Of a DNA stretch of 64,000 nt, positions 32,331 through 42,331 are shown piece after piece. The notes under the pieces were generated by a model, which saw nothing but the letters and a program-made list of their open reading frames with translations, was not told the origin of the DNA and searched no databases. Each line of letters starts with the position of its first letter. The stretch's first letter is position 1. A program made the position numbers and the translations under genes. Source of the stretch: Pseudophaeomoniella oleicola (taxonomy: Eukaryota; Ascomycota; Eurotiomycetes; Phaeomoniellales; Phaeomoniellaceae); assembly GCA_003868215.1 (NCBI GenBank), contig QWDQ01000070.1, forward strand, positions 1-64,000, in the 5' to 3' direction.

Positions 32331-33776
32331 ATGCGATTCCTAGTCTCCTTGGGAGTATTGCTTGCGAGCAGCTATCTGGCGATGGCGTACCCAAAACCAT
32401 ACCAGGCAGCAACTGTGTCCAACGAGCATTATGTTACGGCGCATTACTTGGTATGTCTAATCCTGGATCGACCACGCGCTGTAGACAATCTGACCATTTC
32501 TTAGGTGGGCAATGCAGCTCAATATACGATCGCCGATTGGCAAGACGACATGCAACGAGCACAACGGGCTGGAATCGACGCTTTCGCGCTGAACATAGCC
32601 TTCGAAGACCCCAACACCCCCAATTCTCTAGCTACTGCCTTCAATGCCGCAGAGACTCTGACCAATCGCACAATCCAACTCTATCTGAATTTCGACTACC
32701 TCGCGTGGGGCGCTTGGGATGCCAGTTCCGTCATCCACTACATCAATCAATACCAGAACTCGTCTGCTTATTTCCACTACGAGCACAAGCCGTTCGTCTC
32801 GACCTTTGAAGGAACGTCCAACATCGAGGACTGGACCACGATCAAAGCGGTGACCAACTGCTTCTTCATCCCAGACTACTCCTCGATCGGCCCGACCGCG
32901 GCGACGACCTACTCCTCGATCATCGACGGCCTCGCCTCCTGGAGCGCCTGGCCCGACGGCCCCTCCAACCTCACCACCGCCCTCGACTCGACCTACCAAT
33001 CCGCCCTCGGCTCGAAACCCTACATGATGCCCGTCTCCCCATGGTTCTACACCGACCTGCCCGCCTTCTCGAAAAACTGGCTCTGGCACTCCTCCTCCCT
33101 GTGGCACTACCGCTGGCTCGACACCATCACCGTGTCCCCGACCTTCGTGCAGATCATCTCATGGAACGACTACGGCGAGAGCCACTACATCGGACCCATC
33201 CGCCCCTCGGGCATCGTCGCCGGCGCCGAGCTCTACGTCGACAGCGCGCACTCGCACGAAGCCTGGGCCGAACTACTACCGTACTACATCTACGCCTTCA
33301 AACTTGGCAACTCGATCGTTGAAAACAACCCGTTCCTAACCACCGGTCCCTTTCTAATATCCCCTTCTACCGCTACCGCCGGCATCGAAAAACTCATCTA
33401 CTGGTACAAACCCACCCCCCTCACCTCGGGAACCTGGTCCTCCACGACCGGAAACAACCCCTCCTACCAAACCCCCTACCCCCCCTCCGCCCTCTCCCCC
33501 GACCGCATCTGGTTCACCGTCCTCCTCTCCTCTCCCGCCGCCACCATCCGCATCACCATCGGTTCCGGCCCGTCACAATCCGTGCTTGCGAGTCACGCTG
33601 GGATTTCGCATTTTAGCGTTCCCGTCCGAGAGGGGGAGGCGGGGAGCGTGAGGTTTGAGGTATTGAGAAATGGAGAGGAAATCTGGGGTGGAGTGGCGAG
33701 CGAGGAGATCGTGAGGACGGCGGAAGGAGGGAGGGTGAATTTCAATCCGGTGGTTGGGTGTTTGAGTTCTGAATAG
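32331..33776 (+). CDS. Secreted glycoside hydrolase family 71 (alpha-1,3-glucanase)
   Basis: Exons are 32331-32450 and 32505-33776, giving 463 residues. A signal peptide (MRFLVSLGVLLASSYLAMAY) leads directly into the GH71 domain. Splicing across the 54-bp intron joins VTAHYL to VGNAAQYTIADWQDDM. Family blocks include GIDAFALNIAFED, LYLNFDYLAWGAW and ISWNDYGESHYIGP. These mutanases cut alpha-1,3-glucan of fungal walls or of bacterial biofilm. The tail (~340-463) is a beta-rich accessory region, and no separate starch/mutan-binding CBM24 module is obvious. GC content rises strongly in the second exon. Confidence 0.93.
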
Positions 33777-34347
33777 GATCATGACATTATTATAGGGAAG
33801 AGGCAGAGAGATGGAGAGGTGGAAACAAGGGGAAGATATTTCTTGTTTCTTATTTATTCTCAACATATCATAGACATCAATACAGGTAAACTATATCATC
33901 ATTTTAACCCAAACAGTGTTAACACTCTTCCGTACATTTCTATTTCTTTCTATTCCCATACCTATACGTATCTATCAAAACAAGTCCTTTTTTTTCCGCC
34001 TCCCTCCCATTCGTTCTTTCCCTCAAAAGCCCACCACTCCTCCGAAATCCAGCTCGAGGGGTTGCTATGCTATGCTATGCTATGCTATGTTGTATCCAAT
34101 CAAGTTTCGCCCCGCCCTGCCTTGCCGAATCTGATATTTCCCCTCCATGCGTCTTATCGCTGTTTCCCCCCCCCAAAAAAAACAAAAGCCAATTCCCCGT
34201 GACAATGATATCCGATGCCCCGACGTTATGCCATGCCTTGCTATGCTATACTGACGCTAAATGATGAAAAACGAATGCAAAAATGATAACACAAAACAAG
34301 AAAATGAAAGAAAGATTTTGTCATTACTTCATCAAGTCTGAACATTG
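33777..34347. other. Convergent 3' intergenic with TATGC repeat
   Basis: Spacer between the convergent glucanase and PLC-like genes. It contains T-runs, C-runs and the TATGC array, and nothing coding. Confidence 0.6.
34066..34089. repeat. (TATGC)n microsatellite
   Basis: Almost five copies of the pentamer TATGC. Imperfect ATGCCATGCC and TATGCTATACT relatives recur at 34228-34250. Confidence 0.85.
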
Positions 34348-35538
34348 TCACATAAACGTCACCATGAAAGCGACGACTCCGATCAACCCCCAAATCGCGT
34401 TCCCGGCCTCCTCAAACACCGTTCTTCTTCCCCTGACGCCGCTCGTCGATGATGAGTCTCCAGTGCTGCTGCCACTGCTGCTCGACGAGGCCGCGGCTTC
34501 GGAATCCGCCTCGGTCAAGACCGTTCGACCCTGGGCGTTGGTGACGTTGTTGAGGCTGTCGACTACATCGATCGCAGGGCCGGCGTCGAAGAAGTCGACG
34601 AGGATGAAGGTCGGTTGTTGACCGCTGTACTGCTGTTTGCACTGCTGAGCGGAATTGCCGAGAGCGCCAGTGGTGGTTGTGGAGGGGGAGTTGGTCGTGG
34701 CGATGTTGTCGAGGTCGGGAGTCTCGATGCTGAAACCCTCGACGGTGTCTAAGAAGTGGTTCATGAACGGGAGGCGTCCTGACGAGAGCGCGGAAGGAAT
34801 GTCGGAGAGATCGCTAGGACGGGACGGGTTGCATGTGAAGTTGGTCATGGAGGTCACTTCGTAGTTGTTCTCGAAAATGTACGTAAACTCGTCCATGAGA
34901 TAGGCTGCACCGGTATTATCGGAAAGGGAGGCAACGAAGGTCATCAGACGGGTATTTTGGTTAATGAGCTCTTGCAGCGTCGGCCATTCTGAAGGTGCAA
35001 TGGCGGTGTTCGCAGCCGCAGGGGTATAGGCATAGGTAGTTATGCCAGAAGTTTGGAACTCGGATCCTAGTTCAGCTGCCGAAGCGTCGTCTGAATTGAC
35101 GAGAAGGACGGTGACGACTGATCTAGAGTTAACAATTCGATGCAACAATCTAGCGAGGGGGTATCGTGTACCTTCATTTGTGTTCTGGTCCATCCAGCCC
35201 TTGATACCCGCGAGCCAGTCGCTGAGCAGTCCTGCATCGTACAAAAGACAACTTGAATGGCAGAGATGATATGCCCCATCGCTTGCGTGAACTTGAGCGG
35301 AAAGTAAGCGCACACCAGCGCTCAATTGTTGTGTTGAATTGAAATATTGATTCGCAGATGTCTCGTTTGATGACCTATCGGTTACAAAGGGACTGTCATG
35401 AGCCCCGAGATGAGTGATCGTCCCATAGGGCTTGTTACATAGATCAGGAGAATTGTTGCATGCTGTAGTTTGCCGCCGCTGAAGAGAATCGGCGCAGACG
35501 ATAGGTGCCAGAACAGCAAGGACGAGAGATTTGAGCAT
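34348..35538 (-). CDS. GPI-anchored PI-PLC X-like protein
   Basis: Exons are 35538-35172 and 35117-34348, giving 378 residues. The 54-bp segment between them has a GTACAC donor and CAG acceptor and is a multiple of three. If retained it inserts 18 residues (TRYPLARLLHRIVNSRSV), whereas removal gives NEVVTVLLVNSDD, as expected of the fold. A signal peptide (MLKSLVLAVLAPIVCA) is followed by a PLC-like TIM barrel with THLGAHDSPFV, the position of the first catalytic His. There is a Ser-rich stalk and a C-terminal hydrophobic tail (AIWGLIGVVAFMVTFM) that fits GPI attachment. Fungal members are cell-surface proteins of unclear activity. Cys pairs (CNNSPDLC, CHSSC) suggest disulfides. Confidence 0.87.
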   Translation of the reverse strand: MLKSLVLAVLAPIVCADSLQRRQTTACNNSPDLCNKPYGTITHLGAHDSPFVTDRSSNETSANQYFNSTQQLSAGVRLLSAQVHASDGAYHLCHSSCLLYDAGLLSDWLAGIKGWMDQNTNEGTRYPLARLLHRIVNSRSVVTVLLVNSDDASAAELGSEFQTSGITTYAYTPAAANTAIAPSEWPTLQELINQNTRLMTFVASLSDNTGAAYLMDEFTYIFENNYEVTSMTNFTCNPSRPSDLSDIPSALSSGRLPFMNHFLDTVEGFSIETPDLDNIATTNSPSTTTTGALGNSAQQCKQQYSGQQPTFILVDFFDAGPAIDVVDSLNNVTNAQGRTVLTEADSEAAASSSSSGSSTGDSSSTSGVRGRRTVFEEAGNAIWGLIGVVAFMVTFM

Positions 35539-35721
35539 CAGGACAAGTAAGACAAGTACTACACGATATTGAAAGTTGATGGGAACAGTTGATGGAAAGT
35601 AAAGCAGTAGAAGATTGAAGAGATACGATACAAATCAAAAGACACTGGAAGTCACAATATAGAATCATTAGAGACGTTAAACGGCGTGCTCATCTTTTCG
35701 CATGCAGATGCAGTCTCCTCG

Positions 35722-35733
35722 TACTACGTAGTA
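35722..35733. repeat. Palindrome TACTACGTAGTA, copy 6
   Basis: 184 bp upstream of the PLC-like gene ATG. An imperfect relative ending TACGTAGC lies at 36160-36170, close to the stop of the lipocalin-like gene. Confidence 0.9.
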
Positions 35734-35908
35734 TGTCCCGGCACTGCGCCTCAGAGAGTGGATAGAGTGCCATGGATGGTAGTTGTAGTAATAAACGTTG
35801 AAGGTGAGAATAGTAAGAAAGGATCCATACAAAGATGATCGATGTGGTTCGTGTTGTCTCAGAAGTGTTTTGAGTTGCGAGGGTGATGAATTTAGAAACA
35901 GTAAGGCA

Positions 35909-35940
35909 ATCACCATCACCATCACCATCACCATCACCAT
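35909..35940. repeat. (ATCACC)n microsatellite
   Basis: Five copies of ATCACC followed by an AT-rich TTAATTA stretch, ~380 bp upstream of the PLC-like gene. Confidence 0.9.
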
Positions 35941-36181
35941 TAATTATCATATTAAATTAATTGTTCTTGAGTGTGGCTTGGCGTCATTCGCCCCTATCGG
36001 CAGTGACGCGGCAAAAGGTGCTCCACGAGTCCATCAACTCCATCAAACGTTCATTGACTCGACGGTTAACACTTCTGCAGATCGTAATATTCCCATGACA
36101 ACAGCCCCAGACTCACGTAGATCCCAGCCCACTTTCTTCAACATGAATGAACAAGATACTACTACGTAGCGTCTCTTCGTC

Positions 36182-36730
36182 CTACGTGGTATTATTATGC
36201 TTGACCTCGAATATCTGCTTGACCAGTGCAGCGAATCCTGCATCTTCGACCTTCGCCATGGCCTCCCTGATAGCCTGCAAAAGACCTTCGGACAGACCTC
36301 CCTGGGATCTTGAGTAGATGTCGATTCCTGCAGGAGTGAACAGCGTCTTGGCGAAATAGGTGACAGCCCAGTCCTCTCCGCCTTGACTGCCATAGCCCAC
36401 CACCTCCCAATGACTGCTTGCGATCTTGAGCCATCCCTTGCCCCTCCAATCATATGCCGCTGGTGCATTGGAGCTGGGAGTGTCGACGCCGTTCACCGTT
36501 TTGACCTTGTCCGAGTTCAATGGCTGGTAAGAAACAAGGTCATCGATTTTGTCCGTTCCTGCAATCAACGTGTATGTGATGCACACATTGCGCTTAGATT
36601 TCCACATCGGAAGGGTCGAGTGTGTTACGTGCCATGTTCCCTCCAGCCAAGAAGGTGATGGTGGATCGAATTTGTTCGCACTGGGTATTGATGATGTTGA
36701 CGGAGGGCGGATGGTGATCGGTTCGGACAT
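36182..36730 (-). CDS. Lipocalin/calycin-like small protein
   Basis: 182 residues, single exon, ATG at 36730. After a Pro/Ser-rich start the core begins PSWLEGTWHVTHSTLPMW, with the G-x-W of calycin folds. Repeated beta-type strands follow (NVCITYTLIAG, DWAVTYFAKTLFTP, GIDIYSR) and then a C-terminal helix. The size and the GTW signature suggest a small-ligand-binding barrel, but this is fold-level inference and no ligand can be named. No signal peptide, so probably cytosolic. Confidence 0.75.
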   Translation of the reverse strand: MSEPITIRPPSTSSIPSANKFDPPSPSWLEGTWHVTHSTLPMWKSKRNVCITYTLIAGTDKIDDLVSYQPLNSDKVKTVNGVDTPSSNAPAAYDWRGKGWLKIASSHWEVVGYGSQGGEDWAVTYFAKTLFTPAGIDIYSRSQGGLSEGLLQAIREAMAKVEDAGFAALVKQIFEVKHNNTT

Positions 36731-37247
36731 CTCGCAACACTGTTCGTCTGAGCAGTCAGATGCGGTAATGGCAACCTCTGGTATTGAATATTGCTCTGAG
36801 AAATGGAACTGTGAGGATTATTAGTACTCATGAATTATTCTACTGAAGACATAAATCCTGCTTTGACACGCGACGGCCTGTTCTTGGCTTGACCCCTGAT
36901 TATAGACGTCGGGTGTCCAAGAGAGTTTGCCATCCAATGCTACGATCGATCACAACTGTTGGGAGAGGATACCCGGCCATCAGGTTTGTCTTACTTGTGT
37001 GATATATCATGTCAGTGACAGATGCTCACTTGCATGTTGTGTATGTCAACAGTCAATTGCTGTTTTTCTCTGTTCGCCTCGCACCGTTGACGGAACTTCT
37101 CGCTATCAGTGACGTAATGGAATGATGATTCAAAAGGTCAACAACCTCGAATCCATCAGAGTTGAACATGGTCACCCATTATGATCATGGTGATGCCAAA
37201 GCGTAGAGTTCTCACATATTGATGATCAACGACACTCGTTCGTCCTT
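36731..37247. other. Divergent promoter region
   Basis: About 520 bp between the divergent lipocalin-like and alpha/beta hydrolase genes. No clear TATA box or other element was seen. Confidence 0.5.
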
Positions 37248-38441
37248 ATGAGTACTTCCAACACCATCGAAAAGAGGGAATGGTCTGACATCCCCTGGAG
37301 CGTGAGATGGCGAGCTCATCTAGTACGCTTACCACGGTCCGTCCCTCGTCCGATCCTCCGTATCACCAGTCCCGAAGGCCCATACCCTTTCGTTGTCGAT
37401 GTGCCCTCACGCTATGCGGACCACAAAATCCGAACTTGGGTCTTTCTCCCACCAGAGAACAAGCTCGCACAACACAAGCATAATGTTCCCATTCATCTTG
37501 ACTTTCACGGCGGGGGGTTCATCATGGGAGGCCCCTTCGAGCAGGCACCGTTCTGTGCCAAGTTAGCCAGAGAACGAGGTTGTATCGTCATCACCGTGGA
37601 TTACTGCATGGGTCCGCTCTACCAATTTCCCTTGGCTCTTGAAAACGCCGAGGACATATTACAAGCCGTCATGGACTCCGACCAGAAGACAGAAGCTGGC
37701 CAAGTTCTCTACTCGGCTATCTCATCCCGACACATTCCCCGTCGTCAAAACCACCGTGAGACTACTTCCAAAACGGCCCATGAGCAACTGAGAGCAGATC
37801 CTTTGAAACTGTCACTCTCAGGCTTCTCCAGCGGCGGCAATATCTGCCTCAATCTCGTCTCTAACATCACCGACGACGACGGCCATAAATATCCCTCCGC
37901 GATACCTTCCAACATACCCCCATTCCCCGTCATTCTATTCTACCCTCAATTCGACCAAACCCACGACTCTCACAACCGGCCCGCACCCCCGAACGTCCTC
38001 CGCCCCGGCAAATTCGGCACATCCCTCGAAACCAAACTCGTCCCGACCTACATGCCCTCGCACCTCCGCTCCCACCCGCGTGCCTCCCCCAGCCTCGTCC
38101 CCCCTCCTTCCCTCCACCGCGGCGCCCAATTCTTCCTCGTGCTCCCCGAAAACGACACACTGACCTCCATCGCGAACGAATGGATCGACCGCCTCCGCTC
38201 GTCGGGCATGGGCGACCGGCTCAAAGTGTTCCGCGCGCCCGGCATGAGTCACGGTTGGGCGAATTTTCCTGAACGCATGCTCAAGACGACGCCCTTCCGT
38301 CTGAAGATGGAGGCGTACGATGAGATGATGCAGTTCTTTGAGCAGGTCGATTCTGGGTTGCGGGTGAGGGAGGAGAAGAGGGATGTTACGGGAGAGGTGA
38401 GCACGGAGGGATATGATGGGTTGGGGACTACGGGAGTGTGA
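37248..38441 (+). CDS. Alpha/beta hydrolase (fold-3, HSL type)
   Basis: 397 residues, single exon, ATG at 37248. The oxyanion HGGGF (87-91) and nucleophile GFSSGG (Ser194) are those of hormone-sensitive-lipase-like carboxylesterases. The acid is probably the Asp in PENDTL and the base the His in GMSHGWANFP. An insertion at ~150-180 (SRHIPRRQNHRETTSK) enlarges the cap region. No signal peptide. It is convergent with the ATP-grasp gene, with stops ~150 bp apart; a shared pathway is possible but unproven. Confidence 0.9.
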   Translation: MSTSNTIEKREWSDIPWSVRWRAHLVRLPRSVPRPILRITSPEGPYPFVVDVPSRYADHKIRTWVFLPPENKLAQHKHNVPIHLDFHGGGFIMGGPFEQAPFCAKLARERGCIVITVDYCMGPLYQFPLALENAEDILQAVMDSDQKTEAGQVLYSAISSRHIPRRQNHRETTSKTAHEQLRADPLKLSLSGFSSGGNICLNLVSNITDDDGHKYPSAIPSNIPPFPVILFYPQFDQTHDSHNRPAPPNVLRPGKFGTSLETKLVPTYMPSHLRSHPRASPSLVPPPSLHRGAQFFLVLPENDTLTSIANEWIDRLRSSGMGDRLKVFRAPGMSHGWANFPERMLKTTPFRLKMEAYDEMMQFFEQVDSGLRVREEKRDVTGEVSTEGYDGLGTTGV

Positions 38442-38589
38442 GTATGAGATGTTCAAGGGGATTGTGTTACTCGCTCAGTTCATGATACCTAGGATATGGA
38501 GGGTTGAGACTGTATAGTTTTAGCTCTACCTCCATTAGAATTAATCTTAATGTTTATATATGTGAAAGTGGTCTCGATATCAAAGCTCT

Positions 38590-40212
38590 CTATCTGGCAT
38601 TTCCACTTGAGATCTTTTCCTGAGATGTCGGTACATTTGCGTCCTGCTCTGCTCCCCGCGTTACCGGTGCTAAACCCACTGACCCATCCGCACCTGTTCC
38701 CGGCTCCGTCGTCGCCGCATCCCCATCCCTAGCGATTTTCTCCAGGTCACTCAGGACCTTGGGTCTCAAGAGGACTTCCGGTCTGCTCCGTTCCAGAGGC
38801 TCGCATGGCTTCAACCCCATCTTCTTGCTCTCGCCGAACATCCCCGGTTCCCACACGACGTCGCTCTGGAACATCTCCGGTAACGGCATTCCGCCTTTAT
38901 CGTGACAGATGCGGTAGTAGCTCGCCAGAAGGAACGGTTGCATAAGTGACGGCATCAGGTCAGCCCAGCTCCACGTCACGTCCTTTGTACCCAGTAAGCG
39001 GGTCAGGTGTTGGAAGTAACGTTTCGTGTTTGCTTCTTTGTGATCCCACATCATCAGCATTCCAGGAGCAGTTTGCCGGGACCGGCCAGGTCGCGCGGCG
39101 AGTTCAGCAAGTTCGCGATGAACGTCGGTAAATGCCATGGCAAGTTTTGGTGTGCCAGACCATAGATGGATGCCGGAGGTGGCACGGGGATTGCATTCAA
39201 TGGCTACTAGACGTCGAGGAGTCGTCGTGGTAAGACTGGCCTTATCAGCTTCAACGTTCTGGGTGTCATTCTCTCCAGCACTGTGGTCCGGGTCGAGACG
39301 CGTTTGCTGTCTTTTTCTTCGACCGAGAGTGCGATACAGATCTCCTCTCGGGATGCCATGAGGCCCTCGCCGTAACTCGCCTTCTGTCACTCCAGTTTCA
39401 ATAAAGTCAAAAGCAAATTGTCCAGTCAGTCGCAGTTTCTCTGTCAAGGTCTTAACGTAATCCTTGATTTCATCATGCTCAACAGCTTCGAAGTAGACAG
39501 ACGAAGAACCGTCGATTGTGTCCAGGACAGGGTAAATGGCGAACGCCTGCACATGACCATCGCGGAATACGCCATATGTACAATACCTGTTGCCCTTGAG
39601 CCATTCCTGTGCTATGTGAGGATTCTCAGAGGAGACAATTCCAGAGAGGTCCTCTTCTTTTCCAGGTTTGAGATGGTGCACCCCGGTCGAAGCTCGGCCT
39701 AGTATTGGCTTCAATGCCCATTCTCTGCTCTTGTCTAATTTCTCCACGTGTTCGGTTGAGGTACAGAAATAGGCCTCAGGTCGGTCAAGACCCACGCGAC
39801 CAAGTACTTCGGTGAACTCCCACTTATTATGTAACTGATAGATGTCCAGAAAGTTGGGGGCAAAGAGCCTTTGAGTGATCTCTTGGTCCAGACATTCAGT
39901 GAGATAGAGTATCTCTTCGTGCAAGGGTATTATCATATCGATGTTGCCAAGCTTGATTGCCTTTTTCACGACGTTAATATATCCCGTTGGATCGTCCGAT
40001 GGCGCCGGAGTCTGCCAGCTCTTCTTGACATATCGTGAGAACTTGCAGACATGGAATTCCATCGGATCGACAGTGTAGACATTGTGTCCTGCTTTACGAA
40101 GCTGTCGAGCGAGATCTAATGTGACAGGGAACCGGCCGTTCGAGAGAAGGATGTTGTATCGGGGAATCTGGGGTTCGTGTTTGGGATTGTGATCGCGGTA
40201 AGTAGCGGGCAT
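38590..40212 (-). CDS. ATP-grasp carboxylate-amine ligase-like protein
   Basis: 540 residues, single exon. The frame opens upstream from a TTG, but the first ATG is 40212 (MPATYRDHNPKHEP). The N-terminal pre-ATP-grasp domain begins YNILLSNGRFPVTLDLARQL, followed by the ATP-grasp core with REWALKPILGRASTGV (nucleotide-binding Lys), HIAQEWLKGNRYC and FDFIETG. RRLVAIECNPRATSGIHLW carries the metal-binding Glu and Asn. The enzyme probably forms an amide or peptide bond between a carboxylate and an amine with ATP. The substrate is unknown. Palindrome copy 7 is ~210 bp upstream of the start. Confidence 0.85.
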   Translation of the reverse strand: MPATYRDHNPKHEPQIPRYNILLSNGRFPVTLDLARQLRKAGHNVYTVDPMEFHVCKFSRYVKKSWQTPAPSDDPTGYINVVKKAIKLGNIDMIIPLHEEILYLTECLDQEITQRLFAPNFLDIYQLHNKWEFTEVLGRVGLDRPEAYFCTSTEHVEKLDKSREWALKPILGRASTGVHHLKPGKEEDLSGIVSSENPHIAQEWLKGNRYCTYGVFRDGHVQAFAIYPVLDTIDGSSSVYFEAVEHDEIKDYVKTLTEKLRLTGQFAFDFIETGVTEGELRRGPHGIPRGDLYRTLGRRKRQQTRLDPDHSAGENDTQNVEADKASLTTTTPRRLVAIECNPRATSGIHLWSGTPKLAMAFTDVHRELAELAARPGRSRQTAPGMLMMWDHKEANTKRYFQHLTRLLGTKDVTWSWADLMPSLMQPFLLASYYRICHDKGGMPLPEMFQSDVVWEPGMFGESKKMGLKPCEPLERSRPEVLLRPKVLSDLEKIARDGDAATTEPGTGADGSVGLAPVTRGAEQDANVPTSQEKISSGNAR

Positions 40213-42331
40213 TGTCAAGTGTGAGATGTATCGTGAAACGGAGCGATAGCGCCATGCCTTGAGGATTGGAAGTGCGGAAAGGTGTAGATGTATGAAGTGA
40301 TCAGGTAACAGTACCAAGCCCTTATGAAGCGAGCCATGGATGCTGTCCGGAATTTGCTAGGGAGTGACGCAAAGGATCGTAGGGCAATCGTTGTACCGTA
40401 GTATGACATACTTAGGTACGTACTACGTAGTAGCAGCAGGTCTGAAAGGGATCGGCGGAGACTTTATCCGATTGCCGAATGTTCCCTGGAGGACTCGTGA
40501 CAGAATCCTACCTGATCAATATCTTTCATTGGTATATATACGTACATGAGATGAACGACGCCATCTATTTGTTATGCATTTTCTTTTTCATATCATTTCA
40601 AGCGTCTATGTGAAAGGGACAGGCAGATGTTCGACGTTATTCTCGGTAAGGCCATTGGTCTTGAATATGGAGTTCCCGCCTAATAGCCTCATACTACGGT
40701 AGGAAGGCTGCTGTGACAATGTGGAGTATATCGGCAATTCGGGTTCACCTTTCTTTCTCCATCTACGAGCCACTTTGCTTTGGCAACCATCTGTCTCAAG
40801 CTGTTCTCTCAATTCATGCAACACTCTCGTCTAATGTATATGTGTGACTCTCCTCACCTATTGCCGGAACCAGGTGCTGGAAGTAGTGCCTGCACGTCTT
40901 CAGCCTGTGTGCTATGATACCTCTGGCTGGTGCCATATCCAATTCTAATGGTCTAAGAGAATTCTTCCCCATCAACCATGCATACAAGTCACCAAAAAAG
41001 GCATCGAAAAGCACCATCTAGTGCTTGCCGAGGGCAGAGCTGATGCGGACGGGTTTCATGCAAGTGTGTTTGCCAACTAAGAACCATGTGATTGGGACTA
41101 CTTGGCGGAGTTGTCGATGGACTCAAGGTCAGATTCACGGTTTAGGCCATGGTATTCTCCAAGTCAACTAGCGCAGCCCACACCGAGGTGTACGAAGACT
41201 TCCTTACAATAAGAAACGATCAAAGTAGTTGAAGGCAGAGTTCGCTTCTGTGCTACAGCACGGCGGTAACTATGCTCTTATCCTCTATCCTCCCTGGTCT
41301 TCCTCAACCCTTCCCTGTCGGCCCCCGCTCAAGCTCGGGACAGCCACAGGCGAGCACCATCAGATGGTACTTGAATTCAGAATGGGAGATTCCTCCCTAT
41401 GTCTCCCAGATTAGCACAAAACGGATTACGTATGTTTGCTTGCACCATGGTACCGTATATAATAGCTCGGTAGCTTGAGTAAATAGGAGGGTCGTGTAAT
41501 AATTTCGGTATGATGGGTCCTCTTGTTGGCAGTATTCTTTTCAGCAGATTGGATCTGATCTCAGGGACATGCATCTTTCCTGTTTAGCAAAGGCCTGTAC
41601 GATATGATACCTCACGGATAAGGGGAAGTCAGGGACATGAGTGGTAAACTACTGTGCAAGCGGGGTAGAAGACGGGTACTTGAGACGGAATTTATCTATC
41701 TGTCTTCTCGAGGCAAGATTAGACATCTCGAGAATGACCACACTGTATCTTCGTGTTTCATACGGGATGTCTGGAAGAAACCATCTTTTTCATGGACGTC
41801 TAGTACCCAGGTAATGAGAGAAGATCGATATCGTAAAGAGTCTGATCGGAGTCGTCTTGAAGTCATCGTAATTACTACGTAGATATGCCCACCCCGGCGA
41901 GCCGGTAAAGGAATGGCTCTGATTCGGCACCGTCGGGGCTTCTATGATCTCCGTCAGCCGCCGCCTCAGCCGTTTCTAGATCCTGTTTCACCTGCATCTT
42001 CCATTAATCGATTGACTTTGCGACTTACAGGATCATTATGGCCCCAATGCTTTAATTACAATTGGAATGGCGCCGAGATCAATTTAGCCTTGAGAGCTCT
42101 GGACCACCTTCCCTGATACTCACACACACACAATACAGAACACACAACACACCACTATTAAGTCAGTGGGACGAACTTGGCAGTCACCCGAAACCGATTC
42201 CGGGTGATGACGCTTGACATTTCCCCGGATTCCAACATTGCCTCTCTTCCATCTCATACACTATCCAAGCAGCGGTGACAGAGATAATATCTGATTACAG
42301 CGCATACTTATCTCATCTCGTTATTTTCGTG
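40213..42331. other. Long intergenic region
   Basis: 2.1 kb with no supportable gene. It contains palindrome copy 7 and an imperfect copy (TACTACGTAGAT) at 41873. Frames are short and not joined by plausible introns. Confidence 0.5.
40421..40432. repeat. Palindrome TACTACGTAGTA, copy 7
   Basis: 209 bp upstream of the ATP-grasp ATG. A CCGTAGTATGAC half site lies 25 bp before it. Confidence 0.9.

Larger units (their letters stand above)
35539..36181. other. Intergenic with palindrome and ATCACC repeat
   Basis: Gene-free spacer. It holds palindrome copy 6 near the PLC-like promoter, a hexamer array, and a near-copy (TACTACGTAGC) at 36160. Confidence 0.6.
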
